Assembly: GCA_003278095.1 (NCBI GenBank)
Contig: QCHB01000006.1
Span: 1 to 64,000 of the forward strand
DNA: 64,000 nucleotides
Direction of reading: 5' to 3'
Origin: SAR116 cluster bacterium AG-390-L20
GTDB taxonomy: Bacteria; Pseudomonadota; Alphaproteobacteria; Puniceispirillales; Marisalimonadaceae
The position numbers and the translations under genes were made by a program. Below are positions 45,017-54,396 of this stretch, in pieces. Position 1 is the first letter of the stretch. The number at the start of each line of letters is the position of its first letter. Below the pieces are notes generated by a model. It searched no databases. It was not told the DNA's origin and worked only from the letters and a program-made list of their open reading frames with translations.

Positions 45017-45646
45017 ATGTTTTTTTCTAAATATAAAAATGATGTAATAGATAAGAGTAATGCGCTTGTAGGGAGAGATAATCCACTCATTGATAAATTA
45101 TATCATGAGATAAATGGACGTGACCTTATGCATGTTCCAAAAGGGTTCAGTGAAATTGTTCTTGGCATGGGTTGTTTTTGGGGAGCTGAAAAAATTTTTT
45201 GGAAACTTCAAGGAGTATATCACACATCAGTAGGTTATGCAGGTGGTCATACTAAAAATCCAACTTATGAAGAGGTATGCAGTGGTTTAACTGGTCATAC
45301 CGAGGTAGTACGAGTAGTATATGATCCAAATCAAATAAGCATAAAAAAAGTTTTAATCTATTTTTGGGAAGGACATGACCCAACTCAAGGAATGAGACAA
45401 GGTAATGATATAGGTACACAGTATAGATCTGCAATTTTTATCAAAAATAAAGAGGATTTGGTTGAAGTTAAAAATACAATGGCAGAATTTCAAGCTTTAC
45501 TTAATATAGAAGGTTTAAAAAATATTACTACAGAAATAAAGAGTGATATAGAATATTATTTTGCTGAAATTTACCATCAACAATATTTACATAAGAATCC
45601 AAATGGGTATTGTGGCTTAGGTGGTTGTGGAATAAAATTTAAATAA
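45017..45646 (+). CDS. msrA: Peptide-methionine (S)-S-oxide reductase MsrA
   Basis: 209 residues. Catalytic Cys53 in LGMGCFWGAEKIFW, followed by VGYAGGHTKNPTYEEVCSGLTGHTEVVRV and FWEGHDPTQGMRQGNDIGTQYRSAIF. The C-terminal resolving cysteines lie in NGYCGLGGCGIKF. The 40-residue N-terminal lead matches the long E. coli-type MsrA and has no signal peptide, so it repairs cytoplasmic proteins. GAGGG precedes the ATG. Confidence 0.95.
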   Translation: MFFSKYKNDVIDKSNALVGRDNPLIDKLYHEINGRDLMHVPKGFSEIVLGMGCFWGAEKIFWKLQGVYHTSVGYAGGHTKNPTYEEVCSGLTGHTEVVRVVYDPNQISIKKVLIYFWEGHDPTQGMRQGNDIGTQYRSAIFIKNKEDLVEVKNTMAEFQALLNIEGLKNITTEIKSDIEYYFAEIYHQQYLHKNPNGYCGLGGCGIKFK

Positions 45647-45728
45647 ACCTCTTTGTTTTCTATAATGCGCCTTGACCTAATGTGTTTCATAATATATTTA
45701 GAAATTATAATTATTGATGGTGCAAATT

Positions 45729-45854
45729 ATGAAAGTTGTAAGTTCTTTAAAAACATTAAAAGTACGAGATAGAAACTGTCAAATTGTTAAACGTAGAGGT
45801 CGTTTATACGTAATAAATAAAAGGAATCCTAGATTTAAAGCTCGTCAAGGTTAA
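45729..45854 (+). CDS. rpmJ: Ribosomal protein L36 (bL36), alpha-type
   Basis: 41 residues: [20 protein letters not shown] followed by [21 protein letters not shown]. This is the longer C-minus style L36 of Alphaproteobacteria. The four-residue zinc site is incomplete, with only Cys17 kept. Found by reading the gap between msrA and the tartrate dehydratase-like gene; too short for most gene calling. No good Shine-Dalgarno sequence is seen. Confidence 0.95.
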   Translation: MKVVSSLKTLKVRDRNCQIVKRRGRLYVINKRNPRFKARQG

Positions 45855-45941
45855 TAAATCCTTATAATTATTTATTTTTTTTAATTACTTTAAACTTTTA
45901 TAACTCTTCTACAATTGAATTCTTTAATAAAGGATTAAATC

Positions 45942-47108
45942 TTGAAGATAACAAAAGTTATAGAAGAAACTAAATCAATTAGTTCTAACATTAAGAATGC
46001 ATATATTGATTTTTCTAAAATGACAATAAGTCTAGTAGCTGTTTATTCTGATATTAAAAGAAATGGTAAGCCCTTAATTGGATATGGTTTTAACTCTAAC
46101 GGGAGATACGGTCAAGGGCATCTTATCAGAGAAAGGTTTGTTCCACGCCTATTAGAAGCTAAACCTAAAGAAATATTAAATGAGGAAGAAACTAATTTCG
46201 ATCCTATAAAAATGTGGGATATTATGATGAAAAATGAAAAACCTGGTGGTCATGGAGAGCGTTCAGTTGCAGTTGGTACAATAGATATGGCAATTTGGGA
46301 CCTTGTTTCTAAAATTGAAAAAAAACCATTATTTCAGATGCTTGCTGAAAAATATGGAAATGGAACAGGTAATAGAAAAGTATTTGTTTATGCCGCTGGT
46401 GGATATTACTGGCCTGATCAAGGTATACAAGGTTTAACCGATGAGATAAAAAAATACCTAGATCTTGGTTACTCAGTCGTAAAAAAGAAAATTGGTGGTG
46501 CATCTTTGTCTGAGGATTGTGCAAGGATAGAAGCAGTATTGAAAATTTTAGGCCCCAATGACAAACTTGCTGTTGATGCTAATGGAAAATTTGACCTTCA
46601 AACAGCAATTAAGTATGGAAACGCACTTTCAAACTATGACTTGTTTTGGTACGAGGAACCTGGAGACCCATTAGATTTTGAGCTTCATAAGGAGCTAGGA
46701 AATTTTTATTCAGGCTCATTAGCCACGGGTGAAAATTTATTTTCTGTTTATGATGCTAGAAACCTAATCCGATATGCTGGAATGAGAAAAGAAAAAGACT
46801 GGCTGCAATTTGACTGTGCACTTAGTTATGGATTAGTTGAGTACTTGAAAATAATTAAAATGCTTAAAGAATATGATTGGGACATTTCAAGATGTATTCC
46901 ACATGGTGGTCATCAAATGTCCTTAGCAATAGCGGCTGGTTTAGGCTTAGGAGGTAATGAAAGTTACCCTGATCTTTTCCAACCTTATGGCGGTTTTCCT
47001 GATGGAGTGAAAGTTGAAAATAGTATTGTTACTTTACCAGAAATTGAGGGTATTGGATTTGAAGGTAAGTCTGACCTTTATTCAATAATGAAAAATATGA
47101 CTTCATAA
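45942..47108 (+). CDS. tarD: D(-)-tartrate dehydratase-like enolase-superfamily enzyme
   Basis: 388 residues, the size of D-tartrate dehydratase. Enolase-superfamily residues: the lysines in YSVVKKKIGGASL, metal ligands in AVDANGKFDL, WYEEPGDPLDF and ATGENLFS, and the catalytic histidine in RCIPHGGHQMSLAIAAGL. The tail GGNESYPDLFQPYGGFPDGV and IGFEGKSDLY is, as I recall it, nearly the same in Bradyrhizobium TarD. The product would be oxaloacetate. TTG start with AAAGGA seven bases upstream. No transporter or regulator for tartrate lies beside it; class I fumarase is convergent. Confidence 0.8.
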   Translation: MKITKVIEETKSISSNIKNAYIDFSKMTISLVAVYSDIKRNGKPLIGYGFNSNGRYGQGHLIRERFVPRLLEAKPKEILNEEETNFDPIKMWDIMMKNEKPGGHGERSVAVGTIDMAIWDLVSKIEKKPLFQMLAEKYGNGTGNRKVFVYAAGGYYWPDQGIQGLTDEIKKYLDLGYSVVKKKIGGASLSEDCARIEAVLKILGPNDKLAVDANGKFDLQTAIKYGNALSNYDLFWYEEPGDPLDFELHKELGNFYSGSLATGENLFSVYDARNLIRYAGMRKEKDWLQFDCALSYGLVEYLKIIKMLKEYDWDISRCIPHGGHQMSLAIAAGLGLGGNESYPDLFQPYGGFPDGVKVENSIVTLPEIEGIGFEGKSDLYSIMKNMTS

Positions 47109-47119
47109 AATTATATTTT

Positions 47120-48730
47120 TTAAATTCTAAAAAAATCATTTCCTTTATTATCTATGACTACAAATGCAGGAAATTTTTCAACTTCAATCTTCCATACGGC
47201 TTCCATGCCTAACTCAGGATATTCTAATACTTCTATCTTCTTTATGCAATCAAGAGCAACTTTGGCTGCAGTGCCTCCAATAGTACCAAGATAAAACCCA
47301 CCATATTTATGACAAGCATCTCTTACCTGTGAGGATCTATTTCCTTTTGCCAGCATAACCATTGAACCACCATTTTTTTGAAATTCATCAACATATCCAT
47401 CCATTCGTCCAGCAGTAGTTGGACCGAAAGAGCCAGAAGCCATTCCCTTAGGTGTTTTAGCTGGGCCCGCATAATATACAGGATGATCTTTAATATAATC
47501 AGGTAAAGATCCATCATTTTTAAGTCTATCAAGTAGCTTTGCGTGAGCTATGTCTCTCGCAACGATAAGTGGGCCAGTAAGACTTACTCTTTTTTTTACT
47601 TCACACTCATCTAGTTGTTTCAAAATATTTTTCATAGGCTGTTTTAAATCAATGTTTATAACTTCTTTAGAAACCTCACTAATATCAATATCAGGCATGA
47701 ATTGACTAGGGTCAGTCTCTAACTTTTCTAAGAAAATTCCATGCTTGTTTATTTTACCTAATATTTGTCTATCAGCTGAACAAGAAACTCCAATACCTAT
47801 TGGAAGAGATGCTCCGTGTCTTGGAAGTCTAATAACCCTTACATCATGACAAAAATATTTACCTCCAAATTGTGCACCTATACCCATTTTACGCGTTAGA
47901 TTTAATATTATTTTTTCCCATTCATGGTCTCTATATGCATGACCAGATTTATAATCACCTAGATTTGGTAAATTATCTAAATACCGCATAGAACCAAGTT
48001 TAACTGTTTTTAAATTTAGTTCAGCCGAAGTTCCTCCAATAACAATAGATAAATGATAGGGTGGGCAAGCGGCAGTACCTAGAGAAATAATTTTTTCATA
48101 TAGAAATTTTTTTAAATTTTCATAATTTAAGGTTGCAGGTGTTGCCTGAAATAAAAAACTTTTATTGGCAGATCCACCACCTTTTTGAACGAATGCAAAT
48201 TTATATTCTTGGCCTTCTGAAGCAAATAAACTAATTTCAGCAGGCAAGTTGTTAGCTGTATTTTTTTCTTCAAACATTGACAAAGGAGCTAATTGTGAAA
48301 AGCGTAAATTATTTTCTTGATAAGTATTATAAACACCTAATGATAAATATTTTCCATCATCTGTATTCGTAAAAACTTTTTCACCCTTATAGCCTAAAAT
48401 AATAGCTGTACCGGTATCTTGACACATAGGTAGTACGCCTGACGAAGATATGTTTGCATTCTTTAACATTGTTAGGGCAACAAATTGATCATTTTCAGAC
48501 GCATCTTTATCTTCAAGTATATCTCTAAGTTGCTGTAAATGTGATTTTCTTAATAAATGAGACACGTCCTTAAAAGCTCTTTGGGAAAGTAAAGTTAGAG
48601 CTTCAGGGTTTACTGTTAAAATTTCAATATCATTTATTAGAGAGGTTTTAACATAAGAATCTGATATCTTTATATATTCAGTATAGTCTTTTACAAGTGG
48701 AAACATTGGTGAATAATTAAATTCGCTCAA
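47120..48730 (-). CDS. fumA: Fumarate hydratase class I
   Basis: 536 residues, iron-sulfur fumarase of the fused alpha-beta type. Cluster cysteines are visible in [27 protein letters not shown] and [10 protein letters not shown]. The C-terminal beta part has [34 protein letters not shown] and [10 protein letters not shown]. It hydrates fumarate to malate in the TCA cycle. TTG start supported by AGGAG eight bases upstream. Class I tartrate dehydratases are related but usually split into two subunits. Confidence 0.94.
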   Translation of the reverse strand: MSEFNYSPMFPLVKDYTEYIKISDSYVKTSLINDIEILTVNPEALTLLSQRAFKDVSHLLRKSHLQQLRDILEDKDASENDQFVALTMLKNANISSSGVLPMCQDTGTAIILGYKGEKVFTNTDDGKYLSLGVYNTYQENNLRFSQLAPLSMFEEKNTANNLPAEISLFASEGQEYKFAFVQKGGGSANKSFLFQATPATLNYENLKKFLYEKIISLGTAACPPYHLSIVIGGTSAELNLKTVKLGSMRYLDNLPNLGDYKSGHAYRDHEWEKIILNLTRKMGIGAQFGGKYFCHDVRVIRLPRHGASLPIGIGVSCSADRQILGKINKHGIFLEKLETDPSQFMPDIDISEVSKEVINIDLKQPMKNILKQLDECEVKKRVSLTGPLIVARDIAHAKLLDRLKNDGSLPDYIKDHPVYYAGPAKTPKGMASGSFGPTTAGRMDGYVDEFQKNGGSMVMLAKGNRSSQVRDACHKYGGFYLGTIGGTAAKVALDCIKKIEVLEYPELGMEAVWKIEVEKFPAFVVIDNKGNDFFRI

Positions 48731-48758
48731 AAAAATCTCCTATTTCAGATAATAACAT

Positions 48759-49274
48759 TTATTTTTTATCTCTGAACTCATTAAGAGAAATAATTTCTCC
48801 AGATTCAGTTTCGTTTGTCTGTTTTGTTTGGTCTTTTTTATTTTCTAATACAATATTTTCATCTTTCTCTTCTTTATTCGAGATTATTTTTTTTTCTTCA
48901 ACTTTAAATTGTAGACCAAATCCTACTGAAGGATCAGTAAAAGATATTATTGCTTTATAAGGAACATAAATATTTTTCTTCTGACCATTAAAAGATAAAG
49001 TCACCTCAAAATGTTCGTCAGTTGCTTTTAAATCCCAAAACTGATGTTGAATAATTATCTTAATTTCAGAACTGCCAGTACTTTTTAATTCATCTGGGAC
49101 AATAACTTCATTATCATTTCCATTGAAAGAAATAAAAAAATGACTGTTTCCTACAAGACCAGATTCAGCTGTAATTTTTAATACTTTTTTAACTACATTT
49201 TTAAGGCTTTCTTCTACTAAATCATCATAATCAAAACCCTTAATGTTTAGCGTACCATCATCGTCATTATTCAC
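48759..49274 (-). CDS. sspB: SspB-type ClpXP adaptor (alphaproteobacterial)
   Basis: 171 residues. The dimeric tag-binding domain includes YDDLVEESLKNVVKKVLKI, NSHFFISFN, VIVPDELK, IIIQHQFWDLK and YVPYKAIISFTDPSVGFGLQF, followed by a Lys/Glu-rich linker and a short terminal motif EIISLNEFRDKK, which fits the ClpX-docking tail of alpha-SspB. It delivers ssrA-tagged proteins to ClpXP. The gene for tmRNA lies about 90 bases upstream on the same strand. Confidence 0.93.
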   Translation of the reverse strand: MNNDDDGTLNIKGFDYDDLVEESLKNVVKKVLKITAESGLVGNSHFFISFNGNDNEVIVPDELKSTGSSEIKIIIQHQFWDLKATDEHFEVTLSFNGQKKNIYVPYKAIISFTDPSVGFGLQFKVEEKKIISNKEEKDENIVLENKKDQTKQTNETESGEIISLNEFRDKK

Positions 49275-49362
49275 TGGAATATATCCTAAAACTATTTTTA
49301 TGTATTCTACATTTTTAAAGATAACTTTTTCAAGATAAATTTGGAAATTACTCAGATAAAAT

Positions 49363-49384
49363 GGCGAGAAGTAAACTTCTCGCC
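49363..49384 (-). terminator. Hairpin terminator after ssrA
   Basis: Nine-base-pair perfect stem GGCGAGAAG/CTTCTCGCC with a TTTA loop, followed on the minus strand by ATTTTAT. It is the strongest hairpin of the window and sits between ssrA and sspB. It could also define the 3' end of the unprocessed transcript. Confidence 0.75.
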
Positions 49385-49650
49385 ACCCAAGTTTTTCTGT
49401 TGCCAGGTAAACTGAAACCCCGCCAATTCTAGCTATAGAATTGGACTAAGTTTCGGTTGCTTTGGCTGCTTACGCTGCTGCAGCTACCGGAGCATAGTTG
49501 TCATTTGCAACTATTAAAGTAGTCCGATAACGGTGGTACAATACCGAGTGAAAGTTTAATTTTTACTACATGCGTCGATCCTATTTCGCCCCCATATATA
49601 TTTGGTGGAGGCGCCGGGTACCGCCCCCGGGTCCGCTAAGCTTATTCTAA
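49385..49650 (-). ncRNA. ssrA: Transfer-messenger RNA, circularly permuted two-piece form
   Basis: On the minus strand the acceptor piece comes first and ends in GGCGCCTCCACCA at 49603. A nine-base spacer follows, then the mature 5' end GGGGGCGAAATAGGATCGAC at 49593. GGGGGCG pairs with CGCCTCC to give the seven-base-pair acceptor stem, including one G-U. The tag frame (49508-49470) encodes ANDNYAPVAAAA then TAA. Beyond it, CCAATTCTA and TAGAATTGG form a hairpin. This order is the alphaproteobacterial permutation that yields separate coding and acceptor RNAs. The 5' limit of the acceptor piece (about 49645-49655) is approximate. The region is much more GC-rich than its surroundings. Confidence 0.96.
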
Positions 49651-49763
49651 AAAATGTTTATCACTATAGTCATTAAAATGACTTTTTTAGTATACATTAT
49701 TTATTTTTTTTATTAAAGACCACATTAAGGAAGTTTTAAAATATTATAGGTTGAGATATTTGA

Positions 49764-50558
49764 ATGAAGCAATATTTAGATTTGTTAGACTACGTATTAA
49801 AACACGGAAATGTAAAGGAAGATAGAACTGGAACGGGTACCAAATCTGTTTTTGGTTGGCAAATGCGTTTTGATTTGAACAAAGGATTTCCTTTGCTGAC
49901 TACAAAAAAACTGCATTTAAGGTCAATTATACATGAACTTTTATGGTTTATAAGAGGTGATACAAATATATCTTATTTAAAAGACAATAATGTATCGATA
50001 TGGGATGAGTGGGCTGACGAAAATGGAGACCTTGGGCCTGTATATGGTAAGCAATGGAGAAAATGGAGTACACCTGAAGGAAGGAATCTTGACCAATTAT
50101 ATGATGTGATTAGTGAGATTAAAAATAATCCAAATTCAAGAAGAATGATTGTGTCGGCTTGGAATCCATCAGATGTGGGGTCTATGGCATTGCCACCTTG
50201 CCACTGTCTTTTTCAATTTTATGTAGCTGACAATAAATTATCTTGTCAGTTATATCAGAGGAGTGCAGATATTTTTCTTGGTGTTCCATTTAATATAGCA
50301 TCCTACGCAATTTTAACGCATATGATAGCAAATGTGTGTGATATATCAGTTGGTGATTTTGTGCATACTTTGGGGGATGCTCATTTATATAAGAATCATT
50401 TTGAACAAGCTAAAAAACAATTATCAAGATCAATAAAAAACAAACCACAAATAAAACTTTTGAAAAAACATACTAATATAAATGATTTTGTTTTTGAAGA
50501 TATTGAAATTATTAATTATGACCCTCATCCTCATATTTCTGCTCCGGTAGCCGTATAA
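49764..50558 (+). CDS. thyA: Thymidylate synthase
   Basis: 264 residues, exactly the usual ThyA length. Catalytic Cys146 in [21 protein letters not shown]-type segment [35 protein letters not shown], and the terminal [10 protein letters not shown]. Converts dUMP and methylene-THF to dTMP and dihydrofolate, which the next gene's enzyme recycles. The two genes are directly adjacent (no spacer). Confidence 0.97.
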   Translation: MKQYLDLLDYVLKHGNVKEDRTGTGTKSVFGWQMRFDLNKGFPLLTTKKLHLRSIIHELLWFIRGDTNISYLKDNNVSIWDEWADENGDLGPVYGKQWRKWSTPEGRNLDQLYDVISEIKNNPNSRRMIVSAWNPSDVGSMALPPCHCLFQFYVADNKLSCQLYQRSADIFLGVPFNIASYAILTHMIANVCDISVGDFVHTLGDAHLYKNHFEQAKKQLSRSIKNKPQIKLLKKHTNINDFVFEDIEIINYDPHPHISAPVAV

Positions 50559-51107
50559 ATGATAAGAAAAAAAGATTTAAAAAATCCTATTGTTTGTATT
50601 GTTGCTATGAATCAAAATAGAGTTATTGGAGATGGTGACGATTTACTTTGGCATTTGCCTGGTGATTTAAAAAGACTAAAAAAAATCACAATGGGTACAC
50701 CTTTGATAATGGGAAGAAAAACTTGGGACTCAATTGGTAGGCCTTTACCTGGAAGAGCAAGTATAGTTCTAACTAAATCTCGTTCTTGGAAGGCGGAAGG
50801 AGCAATCGTAGCAAATTCTTTTGAGAATGCTATCACAGAGGCCAATATTTGGATCGAAGCAAATAAAAAAATGGGAAATAAAACCATACAAAATAAAATA
50901 TTTCTATTTGGTGGCGCTCAAATATATGAGATTGGATTAGAGTATTGTGATACTATTGAAATGACAAAGGTAAACTTTTGTGTAGTATCAGGATCAAAGT
51001 TTCCAAGATTGAAAGAAAATGATTGGAAAAAAACAAAACTTGAATATTTTGAAGCAACTAGTAATTCACCTGAATTTAGTTATTGGCATTATAGTAGGAT
51101 TATTTAA
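50559..51107 (+). CDS. folA: Dihydrofolate reductase
   Basis: 182 residues. IVAMNQNRVIGDGDDLLWHLPGDLKRLKKIT carries the substrate-binding Asp/Trp region, then LIMGRKTWDSIGRPLPGRAS, and FLFGGAQIYEIGLEYCD the NADPH site. The active-site acid reads Asp in DDLLWHLPGD. Starts right at the thyA stop, so translation is coupled. The usual thyA-folA pair. Confidence 0.96.
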   Translation: MIRKKDLKNPIVCIVAMNQNRVIGDGDDLLWHLPGDLKRLKKITMGTPLIMGRKTWDSIGRPLPGRASIVLTKSRSWKAEGAIVANSFENAITEANIWIEANKKMGNKTIQNKIFLFGGAQIYEIGLEYCDTIEMTKVNFCVVSGSKFPRLKENDWKKTKLEYFEATSNSPEFSYWHYSRII

Positions 51108-51113
51108 AGATGA

Positions 51114-52184
51114 TTATTGAATAATTGTGGGACTAGGTTTTTTATCTAGTTTTATTGTTTTTATTATTTGAGATCCGATTTCCATATATTTTTGTGAAAT
51201 AATGCTGTTTGGTTCTTTTTGTACAATTGGATTTCCATCATCAGATGATGTTCTTAAACTTATATCAAGAGGAATTTCATTTAAAAAAGGTACACCTAGT
51301 TTTTGAGCTTCAGCTTTTGCTCCACCATTTCCAAAAATTTCATGTTTAGTATCGCACTTAGTGCATTGGAAATAGCTCATATTTTCAATTATGCCTAAAA
51401 TGGGAACATTCACTTTTTTAAACATGTTTAGCCCTTTTCGGGCATCTATTAATGACAAATCTTGGGGAGTGGAAACGATTATTGCACCAGTCAATTTTAC
51501 TCTTTGAGAAAGTGTTAATTGAGCATCACCAGTTCCTGGAGGCATATCTATTATTAAAATATCAAGATTTTGCCAATCTACATCTTTCAGTAGTTGTTCA
51601 ACAGCGCTCATTACCATAGGACCTCGCCAAATTGTTGCCGCGTCTTCAGGTACTAGGTAGCCAATTGACATTGCTTGTAAACCAAATGCATTATGTGGAA
51701 CTATTTTTTTTCCGTTACTTTTTGGCTTATTGGATATACCTGTTAATCTGGGAAGGCTTGGTCCATAAATATCAGCATCTAGAATACCGACATTATATTT
51801 TAATTTTAATAGTGATAAAGCGACATTAATTGCAGTAGTTGATTTTCCTACACCACCTTTACCACTTGCGACAGCAATAATATATTTGGCAGGTCTTAAA
51901 GGGGCATTGTGTGAAATTTTATTCTCTTTATTTGTATTATGAGCGGTCAATATAATTTCTACTTTATCAACTTGTTTGATTGACAATAATTTTTCTTGAA
52001 TAAAGTTTTTAATTTGCTGAGATTCTTTTAATTGTTCTGGTAGAAGTTCAAGGGTAAAATGAATCTTATTTTTCTCAAAATTTAATCCTGTAACACACTT
52101 GCTATCAAATATATTATTTGATTGATTTTGAAGAACAATAGACCTCAATATTGTGATGATTTCATCTAATTTTTTATTATCCAT
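51114..52184 (-). CDS. mrp: Mrp/ApbC iron-sulfur carrier P-loop ATPase
   Basis: 356 residues. N-terminal MIP18-like (DUF59) domain, then the deviant Walker A ASGKGGVGKSTTAINVALSL, LDADIYGPSLPRLTG, and IIDMPPGTGDAQLTL. The CxxC at YFQCTKCDTKHEIFG is the cluster-bridging motif of the family. Carries [4Fe-4S] clusters to apoproteins. Convergent with folA. Confidence 0.94.
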   Translation of the reverse strand: MDNKKLDEIITILRSIVLQNQSNNIFDSKCVTGLNFEKNKIHFTLELLPEQLKESQQIKNFIQEKLLSIKQVDKVEIILTAHNTNKENKISHNAPLRPAKYIIAVASGKGGVGKSTTAINVALSLLKLKYNVGILDADIYGPSLPRLTGISNKPKSNGKKIVPHNAFGLQAMSIGYLVPEDAATIWRGPMVMSAVEQLLKDVDWQNLDILIIDMPPGTGDAQLTLSQRVKLTGAIIVSTPQDLSLIDARKGLNMFKKVNVPILGIIENMSYFQCTKCDTKHEIFGNGGAKAEAQKLGVPFLNEIPLDISLRTSSDDGNPIVQKEPNSIISQKYMEIGSQIIKTIKLDKKPSPTIIQ

Positions 52185-52315
52185 TTTGTTTGTCCAGAAA
52201 TAATTTTATATAAAGGTTGTAATTTTATACTACAGTGCAAATATCAACCATACAAATTTAAAGATAAGAATCGCTAAACTTGTTAACTAGCTTTAATGCT
52301 TCTGGAGTTATAATT

Positions 52316-53413
52316 ATGATAATTAATAATATCAACGACAACGGTTCCGGCCCTTGGGGCAATGGTGGAAACCAAAACCCTTGGGGTAAAAAACCTAATT
52401 CTAATGGGTCTCCTCCCGATGTTGACCAAATGCTTAAAGAAAGTAAAGATAAGTTAAAAAAAATGATGCCTACTGGTTTTGGAGGCGGTAAGGGTATTAT
52501 TATATTATTATTCATCCTTTTGGGAATTTGGCTAATGACAGGCATATATAGAGTTAACCCCCAACAACAAGGTGTAGTTATGAGATTTGGTGAATGGGTT
52601 AGAACAACCCCTCCAGGTTTACATTATCATTTACCAACTCCAATAGAAAAAGTTATGACCCCTGACGTTACTAGGGATAACAGGATCGAGGTAGGTTATA
52701 GATCATTTGGTGGAGCAGCCACAAGTAGAAGAGATGTTCCAGATGAATCTAAGATGATTACAGGTGATGAAAATAATATTGACATTGACTTTATTGTCTT
52801 TTGGAAAATTGCTGATGCTGGAGCTTACTTATTTAACATACAAGACCCCCCTGAAACTGTGAAAGTTGCAGCACAATCAGTAATGAGAGATATAATCGGT
52901 CAAACAAAAATACAAACTGCTCTAACAGGTGGTAGGCAAGATATTCAATTAAAAGCTAAAAACATGCTCCAAGAACTATTAAACGAGTATGAGGCTGGAG
53001 TTGAGATTAGAGATGTGCAACTTTTATCAGTTGATCCACCAGCCGAAGTTATCGATGCATTTAATGATGTGCAAAGAGCTAGGCAAGATAGAGATACTTT
53101 AATTAACGAAGCTGAGGCTTTTAGAAATGACATCGTGCCAAGGGCTCGTGGTGAAGCTGCACAGTTAATTTCTGAAGCAGAAGCTTACGCAAGTGAGGTT
53201 GTTAATCGAGCTAAAGGTGATGCAGATAGGTTCAACTCAATATATAAAAGTTACAAATTAAACCCTGAAGTAACTGAATCTAGAATATATTTAGAGACAA
53301 TGGAGAAAGTATTTTCGAAAGTTAAAAAGATTATAATGGATAAATCCGCAAGCTCATCAGGGGTTGTTCCTTACCTTCCATTAGATCAACTAAAACAAAA
53401 AGGTGATAAATAA
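52316..53413 (+). CDS. hflK: Membrane protease regulator HflK
   Basis: 365 residues. Gly/Asn/Pro-rich cytoplasmic N-terminus (SGPWGNGGNQNPWGKKP), one span (about 60-78), then SPFH domain IYRVNPQQQGVVMRFGEWVRTTPPGLHYHLP and the helical AEAYASEVVNRAKGDADRF region. With HflC it forms a cage around FtsH. ATG at 52316 has GGAG eight bases upstream and is preferred to the TTG at 52280. Its stop shares a base with the hflC start. Confidence 0.95.
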   Translation: MIINNINDNGSGPWGNGGNQNPWGKKPNSNGSPPDVDQMLKESKDKLKKMMPTGFGGGKGIIILLFILLGIWLMTGIYRVNPQQQGVVMRFGEWVRTTPPGLHYHLPTPIEKVMTPDVTRDNRIEVGYRSFGGAATSRRDVPDESKMITGDENNIDIDFIVFWKIADAGAYLFNIQDPPETVKVAAQSVMRDIIGQTKIQTALTGGRQDIQLKAKNMLQELLNEYEAGVEIRDVQLLSVDPPAEVIDAFNDVQRARQDRDTLINEAEAFRNDIVPRARGEAAQLISEAEAYASEVVNRAKGDADRFNSIYKSYKLNPEVTESRIYLETMEKVFSKVKKIIMDKSASSSGVVPYLPLDQLKQKGDK

Positions 53414-54282
53414 TGTCTACTTATAAAATCATAACTGGTACAAGTGTATTAATAGTATTATTTGGTCTTTTAAGTTCTTTTTTTACTGTTGATCAAACTC
53501 AGCAAGCTTTGGTGTTGCAATTTGGTGAACCTAAAAGACTTGTTAACAAACCGGGATTAAATTTTAAAATACCATTCATACAAGAAGTTACATATTTCGA
53601 AAAGAGAGTCTTATCTTTGGTATCCAAAGACTCTGAAGAGGTTATTTTAGCTGATCAAAAGAGACTTGAGGTGGATACTTATTCAAGATTTAAAATCATT
53701 GACCCTCTTTTATTTTATCAAACAGTCAGAAACGAATTTGGTGCGCGTCAGCGTTTAGAATCAATCATTGATTCATCGGTTAGAAGAGTTTTTGGAAAGT
53801 TTGAGCTTACAGCAATTTTATCAGACGCAAGAACAAAGATAGTTGAAGATATAAGTGGAGAAGTTAATTCTACTATAAAGAAATTAGGTATGGAAATAGT
53901 TGATGTTCGTATCAGAAGGGCTGATTACCCAGAAGCTACAAGTCAAAATATTTTTAATAGAATGAAAACAGAAAGAGAACAAGAAGCTAAAGAATTTAGA
54001 GCTGAAGGTGCCGAAGAAGCTCAAAAGATTAGGGCTATTGCTGAAAAAACTAAAGTAGTTTTAGTTGCTGAAAGTAAAAGAAAAGCTGAAGCACTAAGAG
54101 GTGATGGAGATGCACTTGCAATCAAAATATATTCAGATTCTTTTGGTCAAGACGAGAAATTTTTCAAGTTTTACCGATCAATGCTCGCATATGAAAATAC
54201 TTTTTCTGACGATGGTACAACTATGTTATTGAGTCCTGACAGTGACTTTTTTAGTTTTTTTGGCAAACAAACTGGTAAATAG
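53413..54282 (+). CDS. hflC: Membrane protease regulator HflC
   Basis: 289 residues. N-terminal span (about 5-22), SPFH domain FTVDQTQQALVLQFGEPKRLVNKPGLNFKIPFIQEV, DVRIRRADYPEATSQNIFNRM, and the coiled region QEAKEFRAEGAEEAQKIRAIAE. Partner of HflK, coupled through TAATG. A protease gene follows, forming the frequent hflK-hflC-degP order of Alphaproteobacteria. Confidence 0.95.
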   Translation: MSTYKIITGTSVLIVLFGLLSSFFTVDQTQQALVLQFGEPKRLVNKPGLNFKIPFIQEVTYFEKRVLSLVSKDSEEVILADQKRLEVDTYSRFKIIDPLLFYQTVRNEFGARQRLESIIDSSVRRVFGKFELTAILSDARTKIVEDISGEVNSTIKKLGMEIVDVRIRRADYPEATSQNIFNRMKTEREQEAKEFRAEGAEEAQKIRAIAEKTKVVLVAESKRKAEALRGDGDALAIKIYSDSFGQDEKFFKFYRSMLAYENTFSDDGTTMLLSPDSDFFSFFGKQTGK

Positions 54283-54396
54283 TTTATAATAATTTAAACT
54301 ACTTCTAATTTTTTTGTCAAAATAGTTTCAAGATTTAGCCTTAAATCTGCCTTTTTATACAGGCATTAAATATTAAATTAAAAATACGGTGAACAC

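Noticed and set aside
49668-49688. Hairpin AGTCAT-TAAA-ATGACT followed by six T on the plus strand
   Set aside because: It looks like a terminator, but no plus-strand gene ends here; it lies upstream of the minus-strand ssrA gene and may be part of its promoter region.
52234-52249. GC and CC pair before mrp resembling a minus-strand sigma-54 site
   Set aside because: The spacing is one base short of the strict ten-base gap.
54340-54370. Short inverted repeat TGCC...GGCA between hflC and degP
   Set aside because: Only four base pairs with a ten-base loop and no T run; too weak to call a terminator.
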